Assembly: GCA_947169935.1 (NCBI GenBank)
Contig: CAMVRS010000012.1
Span: 1-39,539 of the forward strand
Origin: an uncultured Lachnospiraceae bacterium
GTDB taxonomy: Bacteria > Bacillota > Clostridia > Lachnospirales > Lachnospiraceae
Reading direction: 5' to 3'
Length of the DNA: 39,539 nt
This document shows positions 15,902-23,709 of the stretch, piece after piece (position 1 is the stretch's first letter; every line of letters starts with the position of its first letter). The position numbers and the translations under genes are program-made. The notes beneath the pieces are model-generated. The model was not told the origin of the DNA. It searched no databases and saw nothing but the letters and a program-made list of their open reading frames with translations.

Positions 15902-17311
15902 CTAAAAATCTTCTTCTTCGTAATAAGATACAGGGTTATAGTCTGATACTCCGTTTAGAGCTGGAGCGGATCTTGTTGAGTATAAAAAGCGGTTGCGGAA
16001 GTGTTCAAAATTTCTAAAGCCTCTGCCCAGGCGTTTAAGATCTTTTATCTTCCTGTTAATTGATTCTATTGGGCCATTAGATAGTCGACTGTCGTAGATT
16101 TTTCCATTTCCGATTTTTTCGACCATTATGAATGAATTGATTATGGGATCCTCATATTTAATCAGAAGTGAGGCATAATCGCGGAAAATTTCATGCCTGG
16201 AACTTCCGAATTCTTTTATAAGGACAGATAATTCATGCCTTGCGGCATGAGGATTCCCACTGTTGCGGGAATTGAATTGTATGTATTTTTCCTTTAGTTC
16301 CCTGAAGTCTCTAAGGTTCGGATCTATCCGGAAAAGTGCATCTTCATAATCGTATGTATTCATAAGGCGGTGGAAATGCTGATCCATACGAAGATCATGA
16401 TGGTAATGGATATTTGACTGGTTTGTAAGGATAAGCCATCTGTATTTCTGGAGAATATAGACTTCATCTGAAACAGGAAGAGAAACGGGTTCATGCCGCT
16501 CCAGGGAAAGCTTATCCTGTAGTTCACGATCACGTTGCCGATACTTTTTAAGAAGCTGTCGGATATGATTGTCGATCAGGTGAATTATCCACTGGATCAC
16601 ATGAAAGGAATCGACTACGGGAATGGCATTTGGAAAATACTTTTCAACGTAAGCGATATATGGTTTATACATATCAGATATCAGATATTTTACAGCAGCA
16701 CGTTCTTCTATAGGGATGTCTGAAAAGTATGGCTCTGTGACATTGCTTCTCCGGCTGCGCAACAGATCTATCGGATCACCAGTGTGGAAATCTTGTATGA
16801 CTAATGCGTATTTACAATAATCATCCATGTCAATACATACTTCATCGATGGAAATGGCATCTGACAAAGGAAGACGGTCAAGTTTAACATACCGGTCGAA
16901 GACTTCATGCGCATGTGAATCTGATACATGAAACTTTTTGGCAATAGAGACAGATGTTTCCATTAGATCCTTGTAAGCCATTACAATGAGCATATCGGTA
17001 GCGTTAGATGTCCGTCTGCTCTTGTTGACAAACTTAAAGCTTTCACTGATATCATAGAGACATTCTGGATTAGTGCAACGCCATCTTCTTTGCTTCAGTA
17101 TGATAATGAGAGCATAGTTATCCTGAAGGATGGGGTGATTGATCTTTCTTTTTTTCAAGCCTCTCGAATACATCCTGTAACCACAGTTAGGGCAGTAATG
17201 CGCCACAGGGGAAGTTTCAAGAGTGATGGTTTTGGTTTGTCCTTGAATCTGGGTTTCGGTAATACGTAGTTCACCATCTTCAAGGTCTAGCAAATCTGTG
17301 ATATTATTCAT
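15902..17311 (-). CDS. tnp: ISL3-family transposase
   Basis: 469 residues. The N-terminal zinc-finger region contains CPNCGYRMYSRG and a second Cys pair (RRWRCTNPEC), then an HTH-like segment (ETSVSIAKKFHVSDSHAHEV). The DDE domain begins with SIDEVCID (first Asp), then YLISDMYKPYIAYVEKYFPN (second Asp) followed by VVDSFHVIQW, and the final catalytic Glu is in SNGPIESINRKIKDLKR. This is the standard ISL3 layout and length. AAGGAGG precedes the ATG. No frameshift or stop interrupts it, so the enzyme is probably active. Confidence 0.96.
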   Translation of the reverse strand: MNNITDLLDLEDGELRITETQIQGQTKTITLETSPVAHYCPNCGYRMYSRGLKKRKINHPILQDNYALIIILKQRRWRCTNPECLYDISESFKFVNKSRRTSNATDMLIVMAYKDLMETSVSIAKKFHVSDSHAHEVFDRYVKLDRLPLSDAISIDEVCIDMDDYCKYALVIQDFHTGDPIDLLRSRRSNVTEPYFSDIPIEERAAVKYLISDMYKPYIAYVEKYFPNAIPVVDSFHVIQWIIHLIDNHIRQLLKKYRQRDRELQDKLSLERHEPVSLPVSDEVYILQKYRWLILTNQSNIHYHHDLRMDQHFHRLMNTYDYEDALFRIDPNLRDFRELKEKYIQFNSRNSGNPHAARHELSVLIKEFGSSRHEIFRDYASLLIKYEDPIINSFIMVEKIGNGKIYDSRLSNGPIESINRKIKDLKRLGRGFRNFEHFRNRFLYSTRSAPALNGVSDYNPVSYYEEEDF

Positions 17312-17385
17312 ATATCCTCCTTTTCTTGTATATTTTCCGCAATAAAATCATACGGTAAAGGAGAATGAAGGACAACGAAACCTTC

Positions 17386-17427
17386 AAAAAACAGGATTAT
17401 TCAACAAAGTGAGTTGAATAATCCTGT
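17386..17427 (-). terminator. Terminator upstream of the transposase gene, inside the IS right end
   Basis: A perfect 15-bp stem (ACAGGATTATTCAAC at 17391-17405 and GTTGAATAATCCTGT at 17413-17427) with a 7-nt loop. In the minus direction six T follow (17391-17386). It would stop transcription entering from outside before it reaches the transposase gene 75 bp further on. Confidence 0.8.
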
Positions 17428-17478
17428 TTGCTGTAAAATATCATTATTGCCGGTTTTCGGCGTGGCTATCTAAACCAG

Positions 17479-17582
17479 CCCCTCAAACCAAACCCTCAAA
17501 CTAGACCCTCAAGTTTGCCCCTCACAATACTCCCTCATGAAAGACCCTCACGAAAACTGCCCCTCAAAAACTTTGATTACCC
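17479..17582. repeat. Right subterminal TGAGGG array and inverted repeat of the IS
   Basis: Seven copies of CCCTCA/CCCCTCA, the complement of TGAGGG(G), at irregular 10-20 bp spacing, ending in the right terminal repeat. They are in inverted orientation relative to the left array, as expected for binding sites read inward from both ends. Confidence 0.8.
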
Positions 17583-17590
17583 AGAAATGG
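17583..17590. repeat. Right 8-bp target-site duplication
   Basis: AGAAATGG, identical to the copy at 15514-15521. Confidence 0.9.
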
Positions 17591-17637
17591 CTTCTCTTTG
17601 TGAGAAACTTAAAAACGAATATACTATCGCCAGATAA
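17583..17637 (+). pseudogene. Displaced 3' end of the gene interrupted by the IS
   Basis: After the duplicated AGAAATGG the bases continue the frame of the 14453 gene as ASLCEKLKNEYTIAR and TAA (17635-17637). Fusing across the IS with one copy of the duplication restores the frame exactly, so this is the original C-terminal coding end. Confidence 0.85.
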
Positions 17638-17733
17638 TGGATAACAGAATTAGATTATTATCTTTAACATAACTTGCTAAGCGTCAAGAAAGAACTATGC
17701 TATTTATTAATGGGAAAGGGTGGTTTATAAATC

Positions 17734-18390
17734 ATGAAGAAAACAGCATTCTTTTTAGTGGGTGATTATTGGCATCATAGAGATACTATAGAACCTCTGC
17801 AAGATATTCTTTTCCCAAAGGAGGAATGGGAAGTAGTATTTACGGAGAAGCCGGAAGAATTATTAGAGATGAATGATGCTCCGAATCTGATCATATCCTT
17901 TAAGGATCCTATTGAAAATGATCAGATACCTACTCCGATATGGTGTGATGAAAATTGGACGAAGTATTTGTTTAAGTGCATTCATGAAAACAGTACTGGC
18001 GTATTATTTGTCCATGCAGCTGTGACAGATCTTGATGATAAGCATCCTATTGTAAAGGATCTGATACAGTCGGTGTTTGTCGGACATCCACAGGCGTGTC
18101 GTGTAAGCTTTATGCCTATTAATGATCATATAATTCTAAAGGACATAGACGTTTTTACATTTCCTGAGAATGATGAGCATTATATGATGAATATGGTCGA
18201 ACAGCCTAAGGTAGAAATTATTGCAAAGACTGTGTCTGAACATAATTCACAGCCAGGGATGTGGGTTCGAGAAATAGGAAGAGGAAGAGTATGTTGTGTT
18301 ACTCCCGGACATACTACGAAAAACCTGACGTGTGATGGTTATATACGAGTATTACAAAATGCAATTAAATGGTGTATAAGAGAGATATAA
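17734..18390 (+). CDS. ThuA-like (class I glutamine amidotransferase-like) protein
   Basis: 218 residues. It begins KKTAFFLVGDYWHHRDTIEP, as ThuA-family proteins open with a Rossmann-like strand and a conserved His. LFVHAAVTDLDDKHPIVKDL and FVGHP follow, then the C-terminal WVREIGRGRVCCVTPGHTT matches the family's 'W....GkGRVf...lGH'. A run of purines (GGGAAAGGGTGG) precedes the ATG. ThuA proteins are linked to sugar (trehalose or 3-keto-sugar) metabolism, but the biochemical role is unsettled. No sugar genes are nearby, so its substrate cannot be inferred. Confidence 0.8.
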   Translation: MKKTAFFLVGDYWHHRDTIEPLQDILFPKEEWEVVFTEKPEELLEMNDAPNLIISFKDPIENDQIPTPIWCDENWTKYLFKCIHENSTGVLFVHAAVTDLDDKHPIVKDLIQSVFVGHPQACRVSFMPINDHIILKDIDVFTFPENDEHYMMNMVEQPKVEIIAKTVSEHNSQPGMWVREIGRGRVCCVTPGHTTKNLTCDGYIRVLQNAIKWCIREI

Positions 18391-18442
18391 GCAAAGAATT
18401 TATCTTTTAATATAATTCAATTAAGAAAAGGTGTATTTTTCA

Positions 18443-18787
18443 ATGGGTGTCACTAAAAAACGCAGAAGGGCCATTACGGTAGACGGCCGTGCTTTTGTCT
18501 GGTACATTGCTAAAGATGATGAAAGTGATCATTCGATCCTTAACATTATATCAAGCGACAAGAAAATCATCTGCTCAGTTCCGATCGATACCCCGGCGGC
18601 TTACATTATCAGTAAAGGTAACGAGTTTCAGGGATATAAGACCAGCGGGACATGGGAACGATACATTCTGCCACTTTTTATCCCGGCGATGATCACACCG
18701 GGATTCGTTTCAGAAGTGATCCGGTTGATAACGAATGGTGATAAATTGCAGCAGGTTTCATGGGACCAGAATAAGTACCCGGTCTGA
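18443..18787 (+). CDS. Small conserved hypothetical protein
   Basis: 114 residues from the ATG at 18443, with AAAAGGTG 10 nt upstream; an in-frame GTG at 18431 is less likely. The start (MGVTKKRRRAITVDGRAFVW) and the ending 'PGFVSEVIRLITNG' resemble a clostridial family of small beta-rich proteins that begin with a basic stretch and 'V.G..Y.W.V'. I know no function for it. It is the last gene of the plus-strand cargo block, followed by a strong terminator. Confidence 0.6.
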   Translation: MGVTKKRRRAITVDGRAFVWYIAKDDESDHSILNIISSDKKIICSVPIDTPAAYIISKGNEFQGYKTSGTWERYILPLFIPAMITPGFVSEVIRLITNGDKLQQVSWDQNKYPV

Positions 18788-18847
18788 TCTCTGCCATCCA
18801 GCTATAACATCTCCATGTTCCATCATAAACATACTCATAAAATACCA

Positions 18848-18880
18848 CCCCGGATCGCAGTCTGCCATCCGGGGTTTTCT
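18848..18880 (+). terminator. Terminator closing the plus-strand cargo block
   Basis: CCCCGGAT (18848-18855) pairs with ATCCGGGG (18867-18874), followed by TTTTCT. The 8-bp GC-rich stem stops plus-strand transcription before the convergent transfer genes. Confidence 0.85.
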
Positions 18881-18904
18881 ATATGATCGATATCCTTATA
18901 CTCT

Positions 18905-19684
18905 TCATTTTTTGTAGAATTCCATCTCTACATATGCAGTCCTTGTATATCTCACACCATCTTTTGTATATTTAACGACCGCTGTAAAGATTGACGGATA
19001 ACGCCTTCCCTCTTCTGTTTCCGATAAGCTGTATGAACAGGAAGATCCGATCAGTTCATCATACTCCATATCTCCCAGGAGGATATCGGTAATGCTGCAG
19101 TCTTCATTGAACTCATAGCTGTCTTCCCCGGTATCATCATGCTTATCCTCATCATATGCCGCATCCGTCAGATCCGCATCAAAACCCGATGCCCGTCTTA
19201 AGAGTTCAAAGAACTCTGCCATATCGCTGCAGTCATGATAACTGAAGCCGAAGGCATCATCAAAACTTATCTTTATGACACCCTTATCATCAAAGCCGTT
19301 CTCCGTGATGCACTGTGTATAATCTGCCGTAACATCCGTCCGCTCATCAAGGTCCACATCCGAAAGATAATAGCTCGTATATCTGATGACCGGTGCCGCA
19401 CTCTTATCATCTGCCCATTCACTCAGGATCTTTTCTATCTGAACGCAGGTATTGGAACTGACCGTCTTATCCGACTCGGCTTTATCATAGCCGTTTCCGG
19501 CTATTACTGCAGGCACTGTCTCTGCGCTATCCGCTTCACTGCCGATATATGCGCTCATACCAGCTTCTTCCTTAAGCCTGTCCTTTTCATCCTTTTCCAT
19601 CAGATGTCTTAAGATGAGTGCTGTTATTATCGTAATGGTGCTGCATATGACTATCGCCCTTACGATATCCGGTTCTATCTTCAT
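18905..19684 (-). CDS. N-terminally anchored acidic extracytoplasmic protein
   Basis: 259 residues. One membrane segment near the N-terminus (about 9-26, AIVICSTITIITALILRHLM) is followed by a large acidic domain rich in Asp/Glu that should face outside. The C-terminus has beta-like character (YTKDGVRYTRTAYVEMEFYKK). The start codon overlaps the end of the CpaF gene (19681-19684), so the two are coupled. That position suggests a part of the secretion or pilus machinery, perhaps a pseudopilin- or TadE/F-like subunit, but no motif proves it. It is the last minus-strand gene before the cargo block. Confidence 0.7.
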   Translation of the reverse strand: MKIEPDIVRAIVICSTITIITALILRHLMEKDEKDRLKEEAGMSAYIGSEADSAETVPAVIAGNGYDKAESDKTVSSNTCVQIEKILSEWADDKSAAPVIRYTSYYLSDVDLDERTDVTADYTQCITENGFDDKGVIKISFDDAFGFSYHDCSDMAEFFELLRRASGFDADLTDAAYDEDKHDDTGEDSYEFNEDCSITDILLGDMEYDELIGSSCSYSLSETEEGRRYPSIFTAVVKYTKDGVRYTRTAYVEMEFYKK

Positions 19685-20922
19685 ATCTCCTCCTTCCTGT
19701 AGATCTCATTGAACCTAAGCCTCCTGCTCCTTTCATCAAAACCGCTCACTTCCAAGATCTCATCTATCGAAAAGTTGCTCATATGTATCAGTGCGAACGG
19801 AGTGCATGTCAGCATCTCGCATAAGGTCTCCATGGGATAGTCGGATATATATCTCGCGCACTGTGCCAGTCTTATGACACTGCCGGCAGCATCATTTGCA
19901 TGTATGGTACCGAAGAACCTGGCACCGGTACTCATTGCCGTTGTGAACACATACAGTGCTTCACCGCCCTTTATCTCGCCTATGATGAAGTTGTCGATAT
20001 CCTGCAGAAGTCCCAGCCTCAGTTCATCCTCCAGTGAAAAGTCCGTAATCAAATCACGCTTTCTCACGGTCATGGTATGCTCAAACTGTATCTGGGGATG
20101 TACGTTTGAATACAGCTCATCCGATTCCTGTGATACCAGCACCGATTCGGAATATGGTATGCAGTCGATCATGTTATTTAGGAGCGTTGACTTTCCCGAT
20201 CCCCCGCGTCCCGATATAAGAAATCCGTATCCTGCTCCTATCCTGTCCTTAAGGTATGTTATGATATCCTTATCGAGCATGCCGTTCTCGATAAGATAGT
20301 CCCAGGAGAGCTTGTTCTTTGGCATCTTTCGGATGTGGATGTTATTGCGCTCCGTGGATGTGATGCATGCCTGCTGAAGGTCGATGCGCAGGTAAAAATC
20401 CTTTACCCCCTTACGGTCTGTACAGTGCGACAGGGCATATTCATCGGTGCGCCCCAGCCTGTGGATGCGCTGGATGCGGCTGAACCAGTCCTTATAATCC
20501 GCCTGGTCAAAGAATGAGCATTTAGCCACATACCTCTTTCCGTTGGCCTTGATCACTATATGATCGTAATCCAGCACCTTTATATCCGATACTTCCTTTG
20601 CCTCTATCAGCGGCGTTAATACGTAATATCCGAACACGCACTGCTTGAACATCTCAAGGAGCTTTTTCTCCTCCTCTTCCGATATCCCTTTAAAGCGCTC
20701 CCTTATGAAGTCCTTTGCCCTATCCATGAGCATGATGAAATCCTGCTCTGTACCGGTTATGCACTTGGTCACCAGTGCAGGGTTTAAGTCACAGATATTG
20801 GCTTTTATCTGTATGAACTTGGCATTAAGCTCCTTGTCCGAAAAGATGGAACAGACCGGATAGAAATCCGATACCAGCCTTATCTCCCCTTTTGATCTTT
20901 TTTCATATTTAAGTTCACTCAT
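19681..20922 (-). CDS. CpaF/TadA/VirB11-family secretion ATPase
   Basis: 413 residues from the ATG at 20922, which has AAAGGAG 8 nt upstream; an upstream in-frame start is not supported. Walker A is GRGGSGKS at 238-245. The Asp-box region and the hallmark GEIKGGEALYVFTTAMSTG and FFGTIHANDAAGSVIRL follow, as in CpaF/TadA. Such hexameric ATPases power Tad pilus assembly or, as VirB11, a T4SS. Most Gram-positive conjugation systems lack VirB11, so this gene between a relaxase and T4SS genes is notable. It lies 42 nt after the relaxase gene. Confidence 0.92.
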   Translation of the reverse strand: MSELKYEKRSKGEIRLVSDFYPVCSIFSDKELNAKFIQIKANICDLNPALVTKCITGTEQDFIMLMDRAKDFIRERFKGISEEEEKKLLEMFKQCVFGYYVLTPLIEAKEVSDIKVLDYDHIVIKANGKRYVAKCSFFDQADYKDWFSRIQRIHRLGRTDEYALSHCTDRKGVKDFYLRIDLQQACITSTERNNIHIRKMPKNKLSWDYLIENGMLDKDIITYLKDRIGAGYGFLISGRGGSGKSTLLNNMIDCIPYSESVLVSQESDELYSNVHPQIQFEHTMTVRKRDLITDFSLEDELRLGLLQDIDNFIIGEIKGGEALYVFTTAMSTGARFFGTIHANDAAGSVIRLAQCARYISDYPMETLCEMLTCTPFALIHMSNFSIDEILEVSGFDERSRRLRFNEIYRKEEI

Positions 20923-20964
20923 GTGCAGTCTCCTTTCTGTCATATATGTGGTACACGGATATCC

Positions 20965-22821
20965 TTAATCCGCACTCTTCCTCTTTGCCTTCTTCGTATT
21001 CTCCTCTTTCTGTTTTGCGACGTATGCTTCTGCCTCATCCTTCTTATCGAAGGTATGGCACTTATAGAACCCGTACTGTGCCTTGAGCTCGGACACTGTC
21101 TGGTTGAACTCCCTTATGGTCATATCCGATGAAGATATCTCATTTACCTGATGTCCTTCTGAATCAAATATGGTCACTACCGCTCTCTCAGTGCGCTTTC
21201 CGTCTATCACATCGGGTGTTATCACCACCCTCAGATATCCGCCGTCCGCCCCGTCTGCAGCCACATACTTTATGCTGCTCTCGAACACGCCGTGTTTATA
21301 AGCATTGTTCCTTGCCTTTGACAGGCCGATGGCATCATAGAGGGAAACATATTCCATGATCCCCTGCTTGAGCTCGTTTTCCTTAAAGCGGTATATCGTC
21401 TTATACTCATCCGAAAGCTCCTTTGACTGTGCTGCGGCATAGAGCAGCTGGTTCTCCTGATCCTCAAAATATGCCGATACTTCCAGCACCGTCTTACCAT
21501 AGCCTTTTTCCAGTCTCTCACAGAGGGCTTTATACTCCCGGTAGGAAGGAAGATACTCATAGTATTCTGCAAACTCATACAGATATGCCTTGCCGGCATG
21601 TTTCTTTATCTCCTTATAGAGCTTTATGATCGGCTGATAAGCCTTAAGATTATTCTTTACGGCCTTCTTATCCTCCGCTATCTGTTTCTGGCGCAGGATG
21701 ATGTTATCCAGGGCATCCTGGGCACTCCTTGAGTGCGGGGCATATACTTTTATCAGCTCATGCACTTCAGCCGTCCTCTGGAACTCATCCGCCATCCTCT
21801 GTATCTGCCAGTTGGATCTCTTCCTCTCCCTCCAGGGATTGCCTCCCAGTTTCAGTGAGCTTATGCATTCCTTTTTCTCTTCCTCCGTCATGTCGGAATA
21901 TCTCTTTAGCGGCAGTGTCTTTACATAGAGATATTCCGGGATGCCCCTGTGCATGATATGATCCGATACCTCGCTGCGTATGAGCTCTTCCCTTTTGGTG
22001 AGTATCCGGTCCCGTATCATCTCTATGGTGTACATGCTGCCCAGGCGGTGGCTCCTTACGGCTTTTGTCATGCCGTCCGCCTTAAGGCTTAAGTGCTTTC
22101 CGCAGTTTACCCTTATACCCTGGGCTTTAAGGTCATGCAGAAACTCATCAAAGTCTTCAGACCGTTCTATGGCTTCATCCACTGCCTGGCGCAGCATCCT
22201 CATGCGCACACCAAAGGCTTTTTTATCCTTCTCTTTATCCTTTACCCACTCCGTGTTGGGAGTAAATCCATACTTATCGGCCAGGCGGTTTAATGCCGGC
22301 TCCAGCACCCTGCTCATGAAATGCTTATCCATATGGATCTTTTTACCGTTAAGACCTACGGTATTGACTATGAAATGGATATGGAGGTTCTCCGTATTGG
22401 TATGGACAGCATATACTGCCTGGTTATCCGTAAATACCTCTTCCAGAAGATCGTTTAAGAGCATCATGAGCTTCCCGGCGTTCTTCTTATCGGATTCCTC
22501 CTCATCAAGGGATACTATGCCGTGCAGCGCCACCCTTCCGCCCATCTTTGCGTGGAACTGTTTTACCTGCATCATCTCGTTCGTTGCATTCTTGATATCC
22601 GAAATCAGCCTGCATCCTACATAAAGGCCTTCGAGCGTCTTTACATCATTGGTCACATAAGACAGCTCCCTGCCTATCTGGGCTCCTCCATCCCCCAGTG
22701 TCTCATCACACTTCTCACTGTTGGTTATATAATCGATGGAATCATGGATCTGTGCCCCGGCTCCCCTGCCCATCGATCCGTCTTTTATGTTCCATATCTT
22801 TATCACTATGCCTTTTGCCAT
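20965..22821 (-). CDS. MOBP-type relaxase (Relaxase/VirD2 family)
   Basis: 618 residues from the ATG at 22821, with GGAGG 5 nt upstream; the frame extends further but without a ribosome site. Motif I is DSIDYITNSEKC with the probable nicking Tyr31. The metal-binding histidines are H130, H137 and H139 in HTNTENLHIHFIVNTVG. Long helical C-terminal parts follow, and the end is Lys-rich. Relaxases of this class nick one strand at oriT, stay bound to the 5' end through Tyr and are secreted through the T4SS. Upstream lie SpoVG genes and downstream CpaF. The likely nic site is the candidate oriT near 32.63 kb. Confidence 0.93.
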   Translation of the reverse strand: MAKGIVIKIWNIKDGSMGRGAGAQIHDSIDYITNSEKCDETLGDGGAQIGRELSYVTNDVKTLEGLYVGCRLISDIKNATNEMMQVKQFHAKMGGRVALHGIVSLDEEESDKKNAGKLMMLLNDLLEEVFTDNQAVYAVHTNTENLHIHFIVNTVGLNGKKIHMDKHFMSRVLEPALNRLADKYGFTPNTEWVKDKEKDKKAFGVRMRMLRQAVDEAIERSEDFDEFLHDLKAQGIRVNCGKHLSLKADGMTKAVRSHRLGSMYTIEMIRDRILTKREELIRSEVSDHIMHRGIPEYLYVKTLPLKRYSDMTEEEKKECISSLKLGGNPWRERKRSNWQIQRMADEFQRTAEVHELIKVYAPHSRSAQDALDNIILRQKQIAEDKKAVKNNLKAYQPIIKLYKEIKKHAGKAYLYEFAEYYEYLPSYREYKALCERLEKGYGKTVLEVSAYFEDQENQLLYAAAQSKELSDEYKTIYRFKENELKQGIMEYVSLYDAIGLSKARNNAYKHGVFESSIKYVAADGADGGYLRVVITPDVIDGKRTERAVVTIFDSEGHQVNEISSSDMTIREFNQTVSELKAQYGFYKCHTFDKKDEAEAYVAKQKEENTKKAKRKSAD

Positions 22822-22868
22822 ATATACCTCCATAAAGCCGCAGGGCCGCCATCTGGCAGCCCCGCATT

Positions 22869-23126
22869 TTATCCTAGCTCCTCGTACTTGGCGAGTACCT
22901 GCATGTTTATGTCCTCCCTCAGATCCTTCGTCATCGGGAAACATACATCCTTATATTCCCCGTCTGAGTTCTTCCATGAGGGGTAGGCAACGAACAGATC
23001 CCCGGTCTTTGATCTCATTACTTTGATCCCGGATACAACGAACATGCCCTCAAATGTAATGGAGCCGGAGGCCAGGAACTTATCATCCCCTTCTCTCTTC
23101 TTAAGCCTGACTTCACTTATCTGCAT
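22869..23126 (-). CDS. spoVG: SpoVG-family nucleic-acid-binding protein
   Basis: 85 residues, the normal SpoVG length. It has the conserved start ISEVRLKK and the core FVVSGIKVMRSKTGDLFVAY with CFPMTKDLRE near the C-terminus. AAGGAGG precedes the ATG. SpoVG binds DNA and RNA and regulates many processes in Firmicutes. Element-borne copies are common near relaxase genes, possibly acting on transfer or replication. The adjacent upstream gene is a second, longer SpoVG. Confidence 0.93.
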   Translation of the reverse strand: MQISEVRLKKREGDDKFLASGSITFEGMFVVSGIKVMRSKTGDLFVAYPSWKNSDGEYKDVCFPMTKDLREDINMQVLAKYEELG

Positions 23127-23137
23127 ATGGCGCCTCC

Positions 23138-23689
23138 TTACTTCTTATGCCCCTTGCGGGGTTTTGCACTCTCTTCGGATGCTCCTTCTGCAGGTGCATC
23201 TTCCGCAGGCTGATCAGCCTTCTTTTCGGCATCCTGCCCGCCTGCCCCCTCTGCCGGTGTATCAAACGGCTTTTCCTCTTTCACTGCCGTCGTCGGTCCC
23301 ACCGCGGGTTTCTCTGCCGGCTTTGACATGCTCTGCGTCTGAGCCTGCGCCTGTCCCTGATCGGCAAAGGGATCCTCACAGATGCCGTCATCCATTGCCT
23401 GGCTTATGCCGGCAGCCTCGATCGCTGCTATATCCAGCATGTGATTGTATTCATTTATGACAGCATCGGTTATCTTACGGTACAGATCATGGTTAAGCGG
23501 GTATGCTATATCCTTATACTCACCGTTGGCACACTGTCTTGAGGGGAATGCGACGAACACGCCGCCGTCAGTCCGCTCCATCACTCGCATGCCGCGTACC
23601 GCGAACTGGTTATCCAGTGCGATGCTGCCTACGCCTTTGAGATTGCCTTTATCTTCCATAAGTGTGAGTCTTACAGCTGTTACTTCCAT
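23138..23689 (-). CDS. Second SpoVG-family protein with a disordered acidic tail
   Basis: 183 residues. Residues 1-85 are SpoVG-like (VTAVRLTLMED, FAVRGMRVMERTDGGVFVAF, IAYPLNHDLYRKITDAVI). The last ~85 residues are low-complexity Ala/Glu/Pro/Lys, ending in the basic KPRKGHKK, and are probably disordered. It shares only the fold-level pattern with the 85-residue neighbour. AAAGGAG lies upstream and the gap to the next gene is 11 nt. The tail could mediate protein contacts; this is inference. Confidence 0.9.
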   Translation of the reverse strand: MEVTAVRLTLMEDKGNLKGVGSIALDNQFAVRGMRVMERTDGGVFVAFPSRQCANGEYKDIAYPLNHDLYRKITDAVINEYNHMLDIAAIEAAGISQAMDDGICEDPFADQGQAQAQTQSMSKPAEKPAVGPTTAVKEEKPFDTPAEGAGGQDAEKKADQPAEDAPAEGASEESAKPRKGHKK

Positions 23690-23709
23690 ATCCTTTATCT
23701 CCTTTTCTT

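Larger units (their letters stand above)
15522..17582 (-). mobile_element. ISL3-family insertion sequence, complete, about 2.06 kb
   Basis: The terminal inverted repeats are GGATAATCAAAGTTTTTGAG on the left and, read inward from the right, GGGTAATCAAAGTTTTTGAG, differing at one base. The element is flanked by the 8-bp duplication AGAAATGG. It carries an intact ISL3 transposase and a 65-codon passenger gene on the minus strand, arrays of TGAGGG-type repeats inside both ends, and an inward-facing terminator behind the right end. The near-perfect ends, intact transposase and exact duplication indicate a recent, potentially active copy. Confidence 0.95.
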
